The notes: generated by a model not told the origin, from the sequence alone. DNA of 64,000 bases from Ideonella benzenivorans (GCF_020387415.1 NZ_JAGWCB010000010.1:728481-792480), one strand, 5' to 3'; numbered from the stretch's first letter, positions 31,190-46,968 are shown. Numbers and translations are program-made.

Positions 31190-31660
31190 TTAGAAGCGGA
31201 AGTGCGAGAAGGCCTTGTTGGCCTCGGCCATGCGGTGCACTTCGTCACGCTTCTTCATGGCGCCGCCACGGCCTTCCGAGGCTTCCAACAGCTCATTGGC
31301 CAGGCGGGCCGCCATCGACTTCTCACCGCGCTTGCGGGCCGATTCCTTCAGCCAACGCATGGCCAGGGCCATCCGACGGACGGGGCGAACTTCCACGGGA
31401 ACTTGGTAGTTCGCACCGCCGACGCGGCGGCTCTTGACTTCGACCATCGGCTTGACGTTGTTCAGCGCGACCATGAAGACCTCCAGCGGGTCCTTCTTGG
31501 CCTTCTGTTCGACCTGCTCGAGCGCACCGTAGATGATGCGTTCAGCCACGGCCTTCTTGCCGGATTCCATGATCACGTTCATGAACTTGGACAGATCCAC
31601 CGACCCGAACTTCGGATCCGGCAGGATTTCGCGCTTGGGGACTTCGCGACGACGAGGCAT
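31190..31660 (-). CDS. rpsG: 30S ribosomal protein S7
   Basis: A primary binder of the 16S 3' domain and, in E. coli, the repressor of its own operon. The 156 residues from the ATG at 31660 ([20 protein letters not shown]) match the family length. The C-terminus [13 protein letters not shown] is typical. The 193-bp gap before it carries a candidate regulatory hairpin. Confidence 0.98.
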   Translation of the reverse strand: MPRRREVPKREILPDPKFGSVDLSKFMNVIMESGKKAVAERIIYGALEQVEQKAKKDPLEVFMVALNNVKPMVEVKSRRVGGANYQVPVEVRPVRRMALAMRWLKESARKRGEKSMAARLANELLEASEGRGGAMKKRDEVHRMAEANKAFSHFRF

Positions 31661-31853
31661 TTCTCTTCCTTCATCTTCAGTTGGCAGCGGGATTCGCAAT
31701 CCCGACACCGCGAGAGACCATGAACCGCCGGCTCAGAGGTATGGCGGCAGGACCCTCACTTACTCGGTGGCATCCAGACATCCTGGACTCACCGCAATCT
31801 TCAGCACCACAGCCTGAGGGCCGGGTGTGACATCCTGTTTTCAAGAAAGCGGC
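31661..31853 (-). other. rpsL-rpsG intergenic region with a hairpin
   Basis: A perfect 6-bp stem gggatt-cgc-aatccc lies at 31689-31703, about 28 bp before the rpsG start. In E. coli the rpsL-rpsG gap (shorter, about 100 bp) is the S7 repressor site. The longer gap here may play that part. I see no ORF and no T-run in it. Confidence 0.4.
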
Positions 31854-32231
31854 TTAGGCCTTCTTGGGGCGCTTGGCGCCGTACTTGGAACGCGACTGCT
31901 TGCGATCCTTCACGCCTTGCAGGTCCAGAGAACCGCGGACGATGTGGTAGCGCACGCCAGGCAAGTCCTTCACACGGCCGCCGCGCACGAGCACGACACT
32001 GTGTTCTTGCAGGTTGTGGCCTTCACCGCCGATGTACGAGATGACCTCGAAACCATTGGTCAGGCGCACCTTGGCGACCTTCCGCAGCGCCGAGTTCGGC
32101 TTCTTCGGGGTCGTGGTGTAGACGCGGGTGCAAACGCCGCGGCGCTGCGGGCAGTTCTGCATCGCAGGCGACTTGGACTTCGTGGTTTCGACCTGACGGC
32201 CGTGGCGCACGAGCTGGTTGATGGTGGGCAT
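31854..32231 (-). CDS. rpsL: 30S ribosomal protein S12
   Basis: A decoding-centre protein of 125 residues from the ATG at 32231 ([20 protein letters not shown]). The streptomycin-related segments [11 protein letters not shown] and [11 protein letters not shown] keep the wild-type lysines, so this copy predicts sensitivity. First gene of the str part. A frame up to 32363 is not supported. Confidence 0.98.
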   Translation of the reverse strand: MPTINQLVRHGRQVETTKSKSPAMQNCPQRRGVCTRVYTTTPKKPNSALRKVAKVRLTNGFEVISYIGGEGHNLQEHSVVLVRGGRVKDLPGVRYHIVRGSLDLQGVKDRKQSRSKYGAKRPKKA

Positions 32232-32401
32232 GAGTAACTTGTTCCCGTTTGAAGTTACGACGACAAAAAGGTGCCCGGGCGTGCCCTCCTGCCCTTGGCA
32301 AGCAGGCCTGCACCCCCCGACACCACAATGCCCCCTGCGTCTTCTGCGCCGGCGCCCCGTCAACCGGTTCAGCCAAAGCAGCCCGCAGGCAGGCGTATTC
32401 C

Positions 32402-32458
32402 CGGCGTGAATGCGCCGAAAAGCCCTCGATTATAGTGGCAGCCTCACTTCACATGCAA
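32402..32458 (-). promoter_or_regulatory. Promoter of the str operon with a short 5' stem-loop
   Basis: On the minus strand TTGCAT (32453-32458) lies 18 bp from a perfect TATAAT (32429-32434). Predicted transcription starts near 32422, followed at once by a 5-bp stem cggcg / cgccg (32402-32417). It leaves a leader of about 190 bases before rpsL. The -35 overlaps the first codons of the divergent PIN-domain gene. Confidence 0.6.
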
Positions 32459-32926
32459 GCCGGCCCTCCCCCCGTGTCAGTCCCCTCTTCCGCCGCCACC
32501 CCTTGCGTGGTGATCGACACCCAGTCCGTGCTGGACTGGTGTTTCTTTGAACACCCCACCTGCCGCGACTGGCTGAGCGCACGGCAAGCCGGGGCCTGGC
32601 GTTGGATCGCCACCCCGGCGATGCGCCAGGAGCTGGCCTGCGTACTGGAACGGGGCATTGGCGGCGGCTGGCCTCGTACCCCGGCCGAGGTGCTGGCCTT
32701 CTTCGACCGCTGGGTCGAGCTGCGCCCGGCCCCCGCCCCTCCCCTGGCCCCCTGGCCGCGCTGCAGGGACCGGGACGATCAAAAGTTCATCGATCTGGCC
32801 CTGCTGGCGGGAGCCCGCTGGCTGGTGAGCCGGGACAAGGCAGTGCTCAAGCTGGCCCGCCGTTGCCAGGCGCTGACCGGCCTGGCCGTGCTGCCGCCGG
32901 AACGCTGGCTGAACCCGCCGCCCTGA
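32453..32926 (+). CDS. PIN-domain protein, putative ribonuclease
   Basis: A 157-residue protein from the ATG at 32453; a GTG at 32474 is an alternative. The acidic residues expected for a PIN nuclease are in place: Asp22 (VVIDTQSVLD), Glu60 (MRQEL), Asp109 (RDDQKFIDLAL) and Asp128 (LVSRDKAVL). It resembles the PIN family annotated as putative toxin components, but I see no antitoxin gene next to it. It sits alone on the plus strand between rpsL and rpoC, and its 5' end overlaps the str promoter. Function unknown. Confidence 0.75.
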   Translation: MQAGPPPVSVPSSAATPCVVIDTQSVLDWCFFEHPTCRDWLSARQAGAWRWIATPAMRQELACVLERGIGGGWPRTPAEVLAFFDRWVELRPAPAPPLAPWPRCRDRDDQKFIDLALLAGARWLVSRDKAVLKLARRCQALTGLAVLPPERWLNPPP

Positions 32927-32951
32927 ACCGCCCCGAGCGTCCGCCCCAACG

Positions 32952-32978
32952 AAAAAGGGCGCCCCGAGGGGCGCCCTT
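32952..32978 (-). terminator. Terminator of rpoBC, possibly shared with the PIN gene
   Basis: AAGGGCGCCCC-TC-GGGGCGCCCTT followed by TTTC on the minus strand, 23 bp after the rpoC stop. It lies between two convergent genes and its stem would also form on the plus-strand transcript. Confidence 0.85.
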
Positions 32979-33001
32979 GCGAGCCTGGTCTGTCGCCAGA
33001 C

Positions 33002-36000
33002 TTATTCGGCGCTGGGTTCGCCTTCCGACGAGGCAGCGTCCAGGCTGGCCAGTTGGGCCGAGGCCAGTTCCTCGGCTTCCTGCAGCGCGATGGCGCGGCG
33101 CTCGGCGTCGTCCATCTCTTCCTTGGCCTTGCGGGCTTGGTGGTAGGCCATGCCGGTACCGGCCGGGATCAGACGACCCACGATCACGTTTTCCTTCAGG
33201 CCACGCAACTCGTCACGCTTGCCCATGATGGCCGCTTCGGTCAGCACGCGGGTGGTCTCCTGGAAGGAGGCCGCGGAGATGAACGAGTCGGTCGACAAGG
33301 ACGCCTTGGTGATGCCCAGCAGCACGTCGGCGTAGGTGGCCGGGACCTTGTCCTCGCCACGCAGCTTCTCGTTGGTGATGAACAGCTCCGAGCGCTCGAC
33401 CTGCTCGCCGGCGATGTAGGACGAGTCGCCCGGGTTGACGATCTGCACGCGACGCAGCATCTGGCGAACGATCACCTCGATGTGCTTGTCGTTGATCTTC
33501 ACACCCTGCAGACGGTAGACGTCCTGCACTTCGTCGACGATGTAGCGCGCCAGCTCCTCAAGGCCCAGCAGACGCAGGATGTCCTGCGGATCGGCCGCGC
33601 CGTCGACGATCAGTTCGCCACGGTTGACCACCTGGCCTTCGTGCACCAGGATGTTCTTTTCCTTGGGCACCAGCTCTTCCCAGACCTTGCCGTCCGGATC
33701 GGTGATCTGCAGGCGGACCTTGCCCTTGGTTTCCTTGCCGAACGACACCGTGCCGGTGATCTCGGCCAGCGTGCCCTTGTCCTTGGGCGAGCGGGCTTCG
33801 AAGAGCTCGGCCACCCGCGGCAGACCGCCGGTGATGTCACGGGTCTTCTGGCCTTCCACCGGGATGCGTGCCAGCACTTCACCCGGGAACAGGTCCTGGC
33901 CGTCGCGCACCTGGATCAGCGCGCCAACCTGGAAGCCGATGGTCACCGAGTGGTCGGTGCCCGGGATCTTCACTTCCTGGCCGTTGGCGTCCAGCAGCTT
34001 GACCTGCGGGCGCACGACCTTGGCCGCGCCGCGGCGCTTCGGGTCGATCACCACCAGGGTGGACAGGCCGGTGACCTCGTCCACCTGCTTGGCCACGGTG
34101 ACGCCTTCCTCGACGTTCTCGAAACGCGCCTTGCCGGCGAATTCCGTGATGATCGGGCGGGTCAGCGGGTCCCAGTTGCCCAGGATGGTGCCAGCCTTGA
34201 TGGTCTGGTCGGCCTTGACGTTCAGGATCGCGCCATACGGCACCTTGTGACGCTCGCGCTCACGGCCGTGCGGATCGGAGATGACGATCTCGCCCGAACG
34301 GGAGATCACCACCAGCTCGCCCTTGCCGTTGGTCACGTAGCGCATCGTGGCGTTGAAGCCGATGATGCCGTCGGACTTGGCTTCCACGCTGGAGGCCACC
34401 GCCGCACGCGAAGCCGCACCACCGATGTGGAAGGTCCGCATGGTCAGCTGCGTGCCCGGCTCACCGATCGACTGCGCGGCGATCACGCCCACCGCCTCAC
34501 CGGTGTTCACCAGGCCGCCACGGCCCAGGTCGCGGCCATAGCACTTGGCACACAGGCCGTAGCGGGTTTCACAGGTCAGCGGGGTGCGGACCTTGATCTC
34601 GTCCACGCCGGCGGCTTCGACGATGTCCAGGGTGTCCTCGTCCAGCATGGTGCCGGCCGGCACCACGACCTGTTGGGTCTCGGGGTGCAGCACCTCGACG
34701 GCCGTCACGCGACCCAGCACGCGGTCGCGCAGCGATTCGATGACTTCACCGCCCTCGACCAGCGCGCGCATCGCGAAGCCGGCTTCGGTACCGCAATCGT
34801 CCTCGGTCACCACCAGATCCTGGGTCACGTCCACCAGACGACGGGTCAGGTAGCCGGAGTTCGCGGTCTTCAGCGCCGTATCCGCCAAGCCCTTCCGGGC
34901 CCCGTGGGTGGAGATGAAGTACTGCAGAACGTTCAGGCCTTCGCGGAAGTTCGCGGTGATGGGGGTCTCGATGATCGAGCCGTCCGGCTTGGCCATCAGG
35001 CCGCGCATGCCCGCCAGCTGGCGGATCTGGGCGGCAGAACCCCGCGCCCCGGAGTCGGCCATCATGTAGATGGAGTTGAACGACTCCTGGTCGACTTCCT
35101 TGGTGTGACGGTCGATGGTCTTTTGCTTGGAGAGCTGAGCCATCATGACCTTGCCGACCTCGTCGCCGGTTTTGCCCCAGATGTCCACGACCTTGTTGTA
35201 GCGCTCGCCGGCAGTCACGAGACCCGAGACGTACTGCTGCTCGATCTCCTTGACTTCCTTCTCGGCACGCTCGATCAGGCCCGGCTTCTGCGGCGGCACC
35301 AGCATGTCCTCGATGGCGATCGAGATGCCGGCACGCGTGGCCAGACGGAAGCCCGACTGCAGCAGCTTGTCGGCGAACACCACCGTTTCCTTCAGACCGC
35401 ACTTGCGGAAGGAGGTGTTGATCAGGCGCGAGATTTCCTTCTTCTTCAGCGCCTTGTTGATGTTCGCGAACGGCAGGCCCTTGGGCAGGATCTCCGACAG
35501 CAGCGCACGGCCGACGGTGGTTTCCACCAGCTTGAGCTGGGGTTGGAACTCACCGTTGTCGTCCTTGGTCCACTCGGTCAGACGGACGCTGATCTTGGCG
35601 GTGATCTCGACGGCCCCGCAGTCCAGCGCACGGCGCAGTTCCACGGTGTCCGAGAAGATCATGCCCTCGCCCTTGGCATTGGTGCGCTCGCGGGTCGAGT
35701 AGTACAGACCCAGCACCACGTCCTGCGACGGCACGATCGACGGTTCGCCCGAGGCCGGGAACAGCACGTTGTTGGAGGCCAGCATCAGCGCGCGGGCTTC
35801 CATCTGGGCTTCGATCGACAGCGGCACGTGGACGGCCATCTGGTCACCGTCGAAGTCGGCGTTGAAGGCCGCGCAGACCAGCGGGTGCAGCTGGATGGCC
35901 TTGCCTTCGATCAGCACCGGCTCGAACGCCTGGATGCCCAAACGGTGCAGCGTCGGGGCACGGTTCAGCATGATCGGGTGTTCCTTGATGACTTCTTCAA

Positions 36001-37228
36001 GGATGTCCCAGACCACCGGCGTGCCCGATTCCACTTCCTTCTTCGCCGCCTTGATGGTGGTGGCGATGCCCATCGCCTCCAGGCGCGAGAAGATGAAGGG
36101 CTTGAACAGCTCCAGGGCCATCAGCTTGGGCAGACCGCACTGGTGCAGTTTCAGGGTCGGGCCCACGGTGATGACCGAACGACCGGAGTAGTCGACGCGC
36201 TTGCCCAGCAGGTTCTGGCGGAAGCGACCCGACTTGCCCTTGATCATGTCGGCCAGGGACTTCAGCGCGCGCTTGTTCGCGCCGGTCATGGCCTTGCCGC
36301 GGCGGCCGTTGTCCAGCAGGCTGTCCACGGCTTCCTGCAGCATGCGCTTTTCGTTGCGCACGATGATCTCAGGGGCCTTCAGCTCCAGCAGGCGGGCCAA
36401 CCGGTTGTTCCGGTTGATGACGCGGCGGTACAGGTCGTTCAGATCCGACGTGGCGAAGCGGCCGCCATCCAGCGGCACCAGCGGACGCAGGTCCGGCGGC
36501 AGCACCGGCAGCACCGTCAGCACCATCCACTCGGGCTTGATGCCCGACTTCTTGAAGGCCTCCATGACCTTCAGGCGCTTGCTGTTCTTCTTGACCTTCA
36601 GCTCACTGCCGGTCATGTCGTTGCGCAGGCGGTCGATCTCGACGTCCAGGTCCATGTCGGCCAGCAGCTTCTGGATGCCTTCGGCCCCCATCAGCGCGAC
36701 GAACTCGTCACCGAACTCCTGACGCTTCGCGTCGTAGTCGTCCTCGGACATGATGCCGAACTTCTTCAGCGGGGTCATGCCGGGGTCCACCACCACGTAG
36801 GCTTCGAAGTACAGCACGCGTTCGATGTCGCGCAGCGTCATGTCGAGCACCAGGCCCAGGCGCGACGGCAGTGACTTCAGGAACCAGATGTGGGCGCAAG
36901 GCGCGGCCAGGTCGATGTGACCCATGCGCTCGCGACGCACCTTGGTCTGCGTGACTTCAACGCCGCACTTCTCGCAGATCACGCCGCGGTGCTTCAGGCG
37001 CTTGTACTTGCCGCACAGGCACTCGTAGTCCTTGATCGGGCCGAAGATCTTGGCGCAGAACAGACCGTCACGCTCAGGCTTGAACGTGCGGTAGTTGATC
37101 GTCTCGGGCTTCTTCACCTCACCGAAGGACCACGAGCGGATCTTCTCGGGCGAGGCCAGCCCAATCTTGATCGCGTCGAAGTGCTCGTCGGGGGTGAACT
37201 GCTTGAACAGGTCCAGCAAGCCTTTCAT
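33002..37228 (-). CDS. rpoC: RNA polymerase beta' subunit
   Basis: The catalytic subunit of RNA polymerase, 1408 residues. The N-terminal zinc site ([20 protein letters not shown]) is near residue 70. The active-site magnesium loop [12 protein letters not shown] is at about 458-469. Also visible are bridge-helix and trigger-loop segments ([40 protein letters not shown]) and a second zinc site ([15 protein letters not shown]). It is 68 bp after rpoB and is followed by a strong terminator. Confidence 0.99.
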   Translation of the reverse strand: MKGLLDLFKQFTPDEHFDAIKIGLASPEKIRSWSFGEVKKPETINYRTFKPERDGLFCAKIFGPIKDYECLCGKYKRLKHRGVICEKCGVEVTQTKVRRERMGHIDLAAPCAHIWFLKSLPSRLGLVLDMTLRDIERVLYFEAYVVVDPGMTPLKKFGIMSEDDYDAKRQEFGDEFVALMGAEGIQKLLADMDLDVEIDRLRNDMTGSELKVKKNSKRLKVMEAFKKSGIKPEWMVLTVLPVLPPDLRPLVPLDGGRFATSDLNDLYRRVINRNNRLARLLELKAPEIIVRNEKRMLQEAVDSLLDNGRRGKAMTGANKRALKSLADMIKGKSGRFRQNLLGKRVDYSGRSVITVGPTLKLHQCGLPKLMALELFKPFIFSRLEAMGIATTIKAAKKEVESGTPVVWDILEEVIKEHPIMLNRAPTLHRLGIQAFEPVLIEGKAIQLHPLVCAAFNADFDGDQMAVHVPLSIEAQMEARALMLASNNVLFPASGEPSIVPSQDVVLGLYYSTRERTNAKGEGMIFSDTVELRRALDCGAVEITAKISVRLTEWTKDDNGEFQPQLKLVETTVGRALLSEILPKGLPFANINKALKKKEISRLINTSFRKCGLKETVVFADKLLQSGFRLATRAGISIAIEDMLVPPQKPGLIERAEKEVKEIEQQYVSGLVTAGERYNKVVDIWGKTGDEVGKVMMAQLSKQKTIDRHTKEVDQESFNSIYMMADSGARGSAAQIRQLAGMRGLMAKPDGSIIETPITANFREGLNVLQYFISTHGARKGLADTALKTANSGYLTRRLVDVTQDLVVTEDDCGTEAGFAMRALVEGGEVIESLRDRVLGRVTAVEVLHPETQQVVVPAGTMLDEDTLDIVEAAGVDEIKVRTPLTCETRYGLCAKCYGRDLGRGGLVNTGEAVGVIAAQSIGEPGTQLTMRTFHIGGAASRAAVASSVEAKSDGIIGFNATMRYVTNGKGELVVISRSGEIVISDPHGRERERHKVPYGAILNVKADQTIKAGTILGNWDPLTRPIITEFAGKARFENVEEGVTVAKQVDEVTGLSTLVVIDPKRRGAAKVVRPQVKLLDANGQEVKIPGTDHSVTIGFQVGALIQVRDGQDLFPGEVLARIPVEGQKTRDITGGLPRVAELFEARSPKDKGTLAEITGTVSFGKETKGKVRLQITDPDGKVWEELVPKEKNILVHEGQVVNRGELIVDGAADPQDILRLLGLEELARYIVDEVQDVYRLQGVKINDKHIEVIVRQMLRRVQIVNPGDSSYIAGEQVERSELFITNEKLRGEDKVPATYADVLLGITKASLSTDSFISAASFQETTRVLTEAAIMGKRDELRGLKENVIVGRLIPAGTGMAYHQARKAKEEMDDAERRAIALQEAEELASAQLASLDAASSEGEPSAE

Positions 37229-37296
37229 GTGTCTTTCTCCAGGTTGACTGTGTATCGATCAGGGGGAATGGAAACCAACAGGGCGCGCAAAGGCGC

Positions 37297-41418
<4,122 letters not shown>

Positions 41419-41611
41419 TGAACACTCCGTAGCGACGAGGGCGCCCGGCCGTGGCGCGCTCCTCGCAAGGCGACTGGCTTTTGCAGGCACGCGTCCACCA
41501 TGGAGGGCCTGAAAGCTTGGTGGCTGGCCACTACCAGCCGCTGGCGGACAACCCCGGCGTTGCACCGGAGCCCGACCAAACCTGTTCTTCTGCAGTCGGA
41601 TCAGAGAACAC

Positions 41612-41647
41612 TTGGAAAACCCCCGATTATCACTCGGGATTTTCCAA
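41612..41647 (-). other. Long stem-loop in the rplL-rpoB gap
   Basis: On the minus strand TTGGAAAA-T-CCCGA pairs with TCGGG-GG-TTTTCCAA around a seven-base loop, giving about 13 base pairs with a small internal mismatch. E. coli has an RNase III processing site in this same intergenic region. This hairpin is the best candidate for its counterpart. Confidence 0.55.
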
Positions 41648-41675
41648 CTGCTCTCGAAAGGGTCTCCTCAAGCAC

Positions 41676-41693
41676 AAAAGGCCGGAGGCCTTT
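41676..41693 (-). terminator. Attenuator-like hairpin after rplL
   Basis: AAAGGCC-TCC-GGCCTTTT on the minus strand, about 32 bp after the rplL stop. The short U-run suits partial termination, which in E. coli lowers rpoBC relative to rplJL. Confidence 0.65.
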
Positions 41694-41724
41694 CGGACCC
41701 CCAGCCTCTTGAGCGAGAAGCGAA

Positions 41725-42105
41725 TTACTTCAGCTCGGCCTTGGCGCCGGCTTCGGTCAGCTTCTTCACGGCAGCTTCGGCGTCGGCCTTGGCAATGCCT
41801 TCCTTCACGACCTTCGGAGCGCCGTCGACCATGTCCTTGGCTTCCTTCAGGCCCAGGCCGGTCAGTTCGCGCACGGCCTTGATGACGGAGACCTTGTTGG
41901 CGCCGGCTTCGGTCAGCACGACGTTGAACTCGGTCTTCTCTTCGGCAGCAGCAGCACCGCCGGCGGCAGCGCCACCAGCAGCCGGGGCCGCCATGGAGGC
42001 GGCGGACACGCCGAACTTCTCTTCGATGGCCTTGACCAGGTCATTCAGTTCCATGACGGTCATGGAATCCAGGGCGGTCAGGAAGGCGTCTTTGTCGAAT
42101 GCCAT
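41725..42105 (-). CDS. rplL: 50S ribosomal protein L7/L12
   Basis: The stalk protein, present in several copies per ribosome, that recruits translation GTPases. The 126 residues comprise an N-terminal dimerisation domain ([20 protein letters not shown]), an Ala/Gly hinge (about 37-55) and a C-terminal domain with [20 protein letters not shown]. It follows rplJ by 54 bp and is followed by an attenuator-like hairpin before rpoB. Confidence 0.98.
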   Translation of the reverse strand: MAFDKDAFLTALDSMTVMELNDLVKAIEEKFGVSAASMAAPAAGGAAAGGAAAAEEKTEFNVVLTEAGANKVSVIKAVRELTGLGLKEAKDMVDGAPKVVKEGIAKADAEAAVKKLTEAGAKAELK

Positions 42106-42159
42106 TTGATGTACCTATTTCAGTGATTCAGTGAATGGGATGCAGGGCGTGCGCAGCAA

Positions 42160-42678
42160 TCAGGCTGCGACAGCTTCGGCAGGCGCCTCGGCGCCACCCT
42201 TTTGTTGGGCCAGCGCGGCCAGCACAGCGGCGGTGCGCTGGACCGGCGACTTCAGCAGACCGGCGATCTGCGACAGCAGAACCTCGCGGCTGGGGATCGA
42301 CGCCAGGGCCTTGACGCCATCGACGTCCAGAGCCTTGCCGGCGTATGCGCCCGCCTTGATGATCAGCTTGTCGTTGCCCTTGGCAAAGTCGGCGATGACT
42401 TTGGCGGCGGCGACGGCATCTTCCGAGAAGCCGTAGATCAGCGGACCGGCCATGCTCTCCGCGGCCACCTCGAACGGGGTGCCGGCGACGGCGCGACGGG
42501 CCAGGGTGTTCTTCAGCACGTGAAGATACACACCCTTGGCACGCGCATCGACGCGCAGCTTGTTCAGGGCTTCCACGGTGAGGCCACGGTACTCGGCCAG
42601 CGCCAGGGTCTGGGACTTGGCGGCTTGCGCTGCCACTTCCTCGATCACGGCCGCCTTTTCGTTGCGGTTGAGACTCAA
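42160..42678 (-). CDS. rplJ: 50S ribosomal protein L10
   Basis: Anchors L12 dimers to the large subunit, 172 residues. It begins [20 protein letters not shown] and has the C-terminal helix that carries L12. In E. coli the L10-L12 complex represses its own mRNA leader. Here a 300-base leader region with two strong hairpins precedes the gene. Confidence 0.98.
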   Translation of the reverse strand: MSLNRNEKAAVIEEVAAQAAKSQTLALAEYRGLTVEALNKLRVDARAKGVYLHVLKNTLARRAVAGTPFEVAAESMAGPLIYGFSEDAVAAAKVIADFAKGNDKLIIKAGAYAGKALDVDGVKALASIPSREVLLSQIAGLLKSPVQRTAAVLAALAQQKGGAEAPAEAVAA

Positions 42679-42852
42679 GGTCTACTCCTCACATCAACGT
42701 GTCCTGGGGTGCGAACACCCGCGGACACACCTGGGTTGCAGCGACCTTGCCGTGTCGGAGAAAGAGCACCCATCACTGGAATCTCTGTCGTTCACGGCGG
42801 GGACGCCATCTGCGCTGGCGGGGCGGCGGGGCCAGCCCCACCTTCCGATTAA

Positions 42853-42917
42853 GGCGTTCCGGAGAACGCCGCCAGCGGTCTTGGATGGCCCGGCATCATC
42901 CGAAGACGATGCCGGCC
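42853..42917 (-). other. Tandem stem-loops in the rplJ leader
   Basis: The first hairpin (42887-42917) pairs GG-CCGGCATCGTC with GATGATGCCGGGCC around a UUCG loop, with one bulge and one G-U pair: about 13 base pairs. The second (42853-42870) is GGCGTTC-TCCG-GAACGCC. They lie 170-240 bases before rplJ in a 300-bp gap with no ORF. They are candidates for the L10 repressor-binding leader. Confidence 0.55.
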
Positions 42918-42978
42918 CACCAATTCAGCGGCGGATGCGTCAAGACGGCCGCACCCGCCGGTTTGTCACGTCGGCCGA

Positions 42979-43686
42979 TCAGGCCGCAGCGTTCAGCGCG
43001 ATCGAGCTGATGTCCACGCGGGCGCCAACGCCCATCGTGGAGGACACGGCCACCTTCTTCAGGTAGACGCCCTTGGACGAAGCCGGCTTGGCCTTGTTCA
43101 GGGCCTCCAGCAGCGCGGCCAGGTTGCCGGCCAGCTTCTCGTCGTCGAACGAGCGACGGCCGATCGTGCCGTGGATGATGCCGGCCTTGTCGACACGGAA
43201 CTGCACCTGACCCGCCTTGGCGTTCTTCACCGCGGTGGCCACATCGGGCGTCACGGTGCCCACCTTCGGGTTCGGCATCAGGCCGCGCGGGCCCAGGATC
43301 TGACCCAGGGTACCGACGACGCGCATGGTGTCCGGCGAAGCGATCACCACATCGAACGGCATGTCACCGCCCTTGATGCGCTCGGCCAGGTCTTCCATGC
43401 CAACCACATCCGCACCCGCGGCCTTGGCTTCTTCAGCCTTGGCGCCTTGGGCGAACACGGCCACGCGCTTGGTCTTGCCGGTGCCGTTGGGCATCACGAC
43501 CGCACCACGCACGACCTGGTCCGACTTCTTGGCGTCGATGCCCAGTTGCACGGCCACGTCGATGGACTCATCGAACTTGGCGGTCGCGCAGCTCTTCACC
43601 AGCGACAGGGCTTCGGTGATCGGGTACAGCTTCAGGCTGTCCACCTTGCCTTGCAGGGCCTTGGCCTTCTTGGTCAGCTTTGCCAT
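42979..43686 (-). CDS. rplA: 50S ribosomal protein L1
   Basis: The L1-stalk protein that helps move deacylated tRNA, and in E. coli a repressor of the rplKA mRNA. The 235 residues have [35 protein letters not shown] and the usual C-terminus. It begins one base after the rplK stop codon. Confidence 0.98.
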   Translation of the reverse strand: MAKLTKKAKALQGKVDSLKLYPITEALSLVKSCATAKFDESIDVAVQLGIDAKKSDQVVRGAVVMPNGTGKTKRVAVFAQGAKAEEAKAAGADVVGMEDLAERIKGGDMPFDVVIASPDTMRVVGTLGQILGPRGLMPNPKVGTVTPDVATAVKNAKAGQVQFRVDKAGIIHGTIGRRSFDDEKLAGNLAALLEALNKAKPASSKGVYLKKVAVSSTMGVGARVDISSIALNAAA

Positions 43687-43687
43687 G

Positions 43688-44119
43688 TCACACGCCCTCC
43701 ACGATCACGCCCATCGAACGGGCCGAGCCGGCGATGGTCTTCACCGCGGCGTCCAGGTCAGCAGCGGTCAGATCCTTCTGCTTCACCTTGGCGATCTCTT
43801 CCAGCTGAGCGCGGGTGATCTTGCCCACCTTGGTCAGGTTCGGCTTGTCCGAGCCCTTGCCCAGGCCGATGGCCTTCTTGATCAGCACGGTCGCCGGGGG
43901 CGACTTCAGCACGAAGGTGAAGGACTTGTCGGCGAAGGCGGTGATCACCACCGGCAGCATCAGGCCCGGTTCCATGCCTTGGGTCTGCGCGTTGAACGCC
44001 TTGCAGAACTCCATGATGTTCAGACCGCGCTGACCCAGCGCCGGGCCCACGGGGGGAGAGGGATTGGCCTTGCCGGCCGGGATCTGCAGCTTGATGAAGC
44101 CGACGATCTTCTTTGCCAT
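43688..44119 (-). CDS. rplK: 50S ribosomal protein L11
   Basis: A GTPase-centre protein needed for RelA activation, 143 residues. It has [20 protein letters not shown] (the N-terminal domain with thiostrepton-site prolines) and C-terminal [17 protein letters not shown] 163-bp gap before it contains two hairpins, so rplKA may be controlled apart from secE-nusG. Confidence 0.98.
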   Translation of the reverse strand: MAKKIVGFIKLQIPAGKANPSPPVGPALGQRGLNIMEFCKAFNAQTQGMEPGLMLPVVITAFADKSFTFVLKSPPATVLIKKAIGLGKGSDKPNLTKVGKITRAQLEEIAKVKQKDLTAADLDAAVKTIAGSARSMGVIVEGV

Positions 44120-44143
44120 GAATGGCTCCTATCGAGTTCAAAC

Positions 44144-44159
44144 GACCGCCGAAGCGGTC
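44144..44159 (-). other. UUCG-type hairpin just before rplK
   Basis: GACCGC-UUCG-GCGGTC on the minus strand, 25 bases before the rplK ATG. A second stem gcgaacc / ggttcgc is at 44188-44211. In E. coli L1 represses at the start of the rplK message. This hairpin is a candidate for that site or a ribosome-entry modulator. Confidence 0.45.
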
Positions 44160-44259
44160 TCCTCGTCTATCGACCCTTTTCAGACCAGCGAACCGGGGTC
44201 GGGGCGGTTCGCCGCAAAAACTCAAACTTTTTGCCTACAGGCCTGAAGGCCCTTCGGCG

Positions 44260-44292
44260 AAAGGTTCGACGAACTCAGTTCGTCAAACCTTT
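44260..44292 (-). other. Long near-perfect palindrome across the nusG stop codon
   Basis: AAAGGTT-T-GACGAACT-G-AGTTCGTC-G-AACCTTT on the minus strand: 16 possible pairs, one of them G-U, with a one-base centre. The nusG stop codon (44283-44285) lies inside it. It has no following T-run beyond CTTTC. It could terminate or stabilise the secE-nusG message. Confidence 0.55.
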
Positions 44293-44861
44293 TCAACCTG
44301 CGAGAAATCCAGTTCGACCGGCGTGGCGCGACCGAAGATGGTGACCGACACGCGGACCTTGGACTTCTCGTAGTTGACTTCCTCGACCGCGCCGTTGAAG
44401 TCGGTGAACGGGCCTTCCTTGACCCGCACCAGCTCGCCAACCTCCCACTCGACCTTGGGCCGGGGCTTCTCGATGCCTTCCTGCATCTGGTTGACGATCT
44501 TCATCACCTCGGCTTCGGAGATCGGCGAAGGACGGTTCTTGGCGCCACCGACGAAGCCGGTGACCTTGCCAGTGTTCTTCACCAGGTGCCAGGTCTCGTC
44601 GTCCATCAGCATCTCGACCAGCACGTAGCCGGGGAAGAAGCGGCGTTCGGTGACCGACTTCTTGCCGTTCTTCAGCTCCACCACTTCTTCGGTCGGCACC
44701 AGAATGCGGCCGAACTTGGCCTGCATGCCGGCGCGGTCGATGCGTTCGCGCAGATTGCGCTCAACGGCCTTTTCCATGCCGGAATAGGCGTGCACCACGT
44801 ACCAGCGCAGCGGATTCGGTGCGGCAGCGGGGACGTTCTCGGTGGCGGTGGTTTCGCTCAT
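44283..44861 (-). CDS. nusG: Transcription termination/antitermination factor NusG
   Basis: Binds RNA polymerase and couples it to Rho or to the ribosome through S10. The 192-residue protein has an N-terminal NGN domain ([33 protein letters not shown]) and a C-terminal KOW domain ([20 protein letters not shown]). A 15-residue Ala/Thr-rich N-terminal extension precedes the NGN. It lies 31 bp after secE. Confidence 0.98.
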   Translation of the reverse strand: MSETTATENVPAAAPNPLRWYVVHAYSGMEKAVERNLRERIDRAGMQAKFGRILVPTEEVVELKNGKKSVTERRFFPGYVLVEMLMDDETWHLVKNTGKVTGFVGGAKNRPSPISEAEVMKIVNQMQEGIEKPRPKVEWEVGELVRVKEGPFTDFNGAVEEVNYEKSKVRVSVTIFGRATPVELDFSQVEKV

Positions 44862-44892
44862 GCTCAGGATCCTTTGTGTGCAGTCCGCCCGG

Positions 44893-45279
44893 TCAGCGCT
44901 TCCAGCCCAGGACCAGGTCGTACAGCACCCACTCCAGCGACTTGTCGGTCAACCACAGGAACAAGGCCATCAGCAGCACGAAGGCGAACACATAGCCCGT
45001 CATCTGCGTGGCTTCCTTGCGGGTCGGCCAGACAACCTTCTTGACTTCGCGCACCGAATCGCGGCCGTAGGCGATCACCTGTTTGCCACTCTCGGAGACG
45101 AAGAACACGCCAACCGCCATCGCCAGCCCCAGCAGCAGCACCAGCACCCGCTGCCACAGGTCTTGCTGACCCAGCAGGTAGAAGGCCGCGATCGAAGCGA
45201 TCACCAGCACGGCCACCGCGGCCAGCTTGGCCTTTTCGGCACCGGAGGACACCGTTTCGACTTGGGGAGTGGGAGACAT
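44893..45279 (-). CDS. secE: Protein translocase subunit SecE
   Basis: The clamp subunit of SecYEG, 128 residues. It has three predicted TM helices like E. coli SecE (about 18-37, 44-61 and 95-113) and the conserved amphipathic segment [16 protein letters not shown] before TM3. The ATG at 45279 ([13 protein letters not shown]) fits; a frame to 45330 adds residues of doubtful value. It lies between tRNA-Trp and nusG. Confidence 0.95.
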   Translation of the reverse strand: MSPTPQVETVSSGAEKAKLAAVAVLVIASIAAFYLLGQQDLWQRVLVLLLGLAMAVGVFFVSESGKQVIAYGRDSVREVKKVVWPTRKEATQMTGYVFAFVLLMALFLWLTDKSLEWVLYDLVLGWKR

Positions 45280-45352
45280 GGCTTTCACTTGCGAATCCGG
45301 GAGCAGTAACAGCACCCTGCGGTCAACCAACAGGCAGACCTAACAGCAGCAA

Positions 45353-45381
45353 AGCCCGCCGGAGCGAAGCACCTGCGGGCT
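45353..45381 (-). terminator. Terminator-like hairpin between tRNA-Trp and secE
   Basis: AGCCCGC / GCGGGCT with a 15-base loop, followed by TTGC on the minus strand (a run of three Ts counting the stem). It lies about 80 bp after tRNA-Trp and could end the tRNA-tufB transcript. The weak T-run makes it uncertain. Confidence 0.45.
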
Positions 45382-45459
45382 GGGAAGCAAGGCTGCCAGG
45401 GTGAAGACCCTGACCGGGTGTCGAACCGGCAACAGTCCTGATCAGGGACCCTTACCGGT

Positions 45460-45535
45460 TGGCAGGGGCAGAGGGAATCGAACCCCCAACCTTCGGTTTT
45501 GGAGACCGACGCTCTGCCAATTGAGCTATACCCCT
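45460..45535 (-). tRNA. tRNA-Trp (CCA)
   Basis: A 76-nt cloverleaf with encoded 3' CCA. The anticodon loop CTCCAAA carries CCA. It is in the classic tufB-tRNA-Trp-secE-nusG order and downstream of tufB by 20 bp on the same strand. Confidence 0.97.
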
Positions 45536-45554
45536 GCAGCCTCTCTAGTTCGAG

Positions 45555-46746
<1,192 letters not shown>

Positions 46747-46793
46747 CTTGCGCTCCTGCGGCGTTCGAGATCAATAAAAAGACAGGGAATCGG

Positions 46794-46868
<75 letters not shown>

Positions 46869-46968
46869 ATCGACACAGGCCTGGAAGCCAAAACTTCCGA
46901 CACCCAGACCTGTGTCGACAGATCTTTCTTACACACCAACCACAACCGAACCCGATGGCCCCAGGGCC

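Noticed and set aside
33053..36874. A 1273-codon plus-strand open frame opposite rpoC
   Set aside because: Same cause as for rpoB. No recognisable domains and no separate ribosome-binding site.
41612..41647. GATAAT in the rplL-rpoB hairpin loop as an rpoB promoter
   Set aside because: No -35 hexamer at 15-19 bp. The bases are better explained by the long stem-loop.
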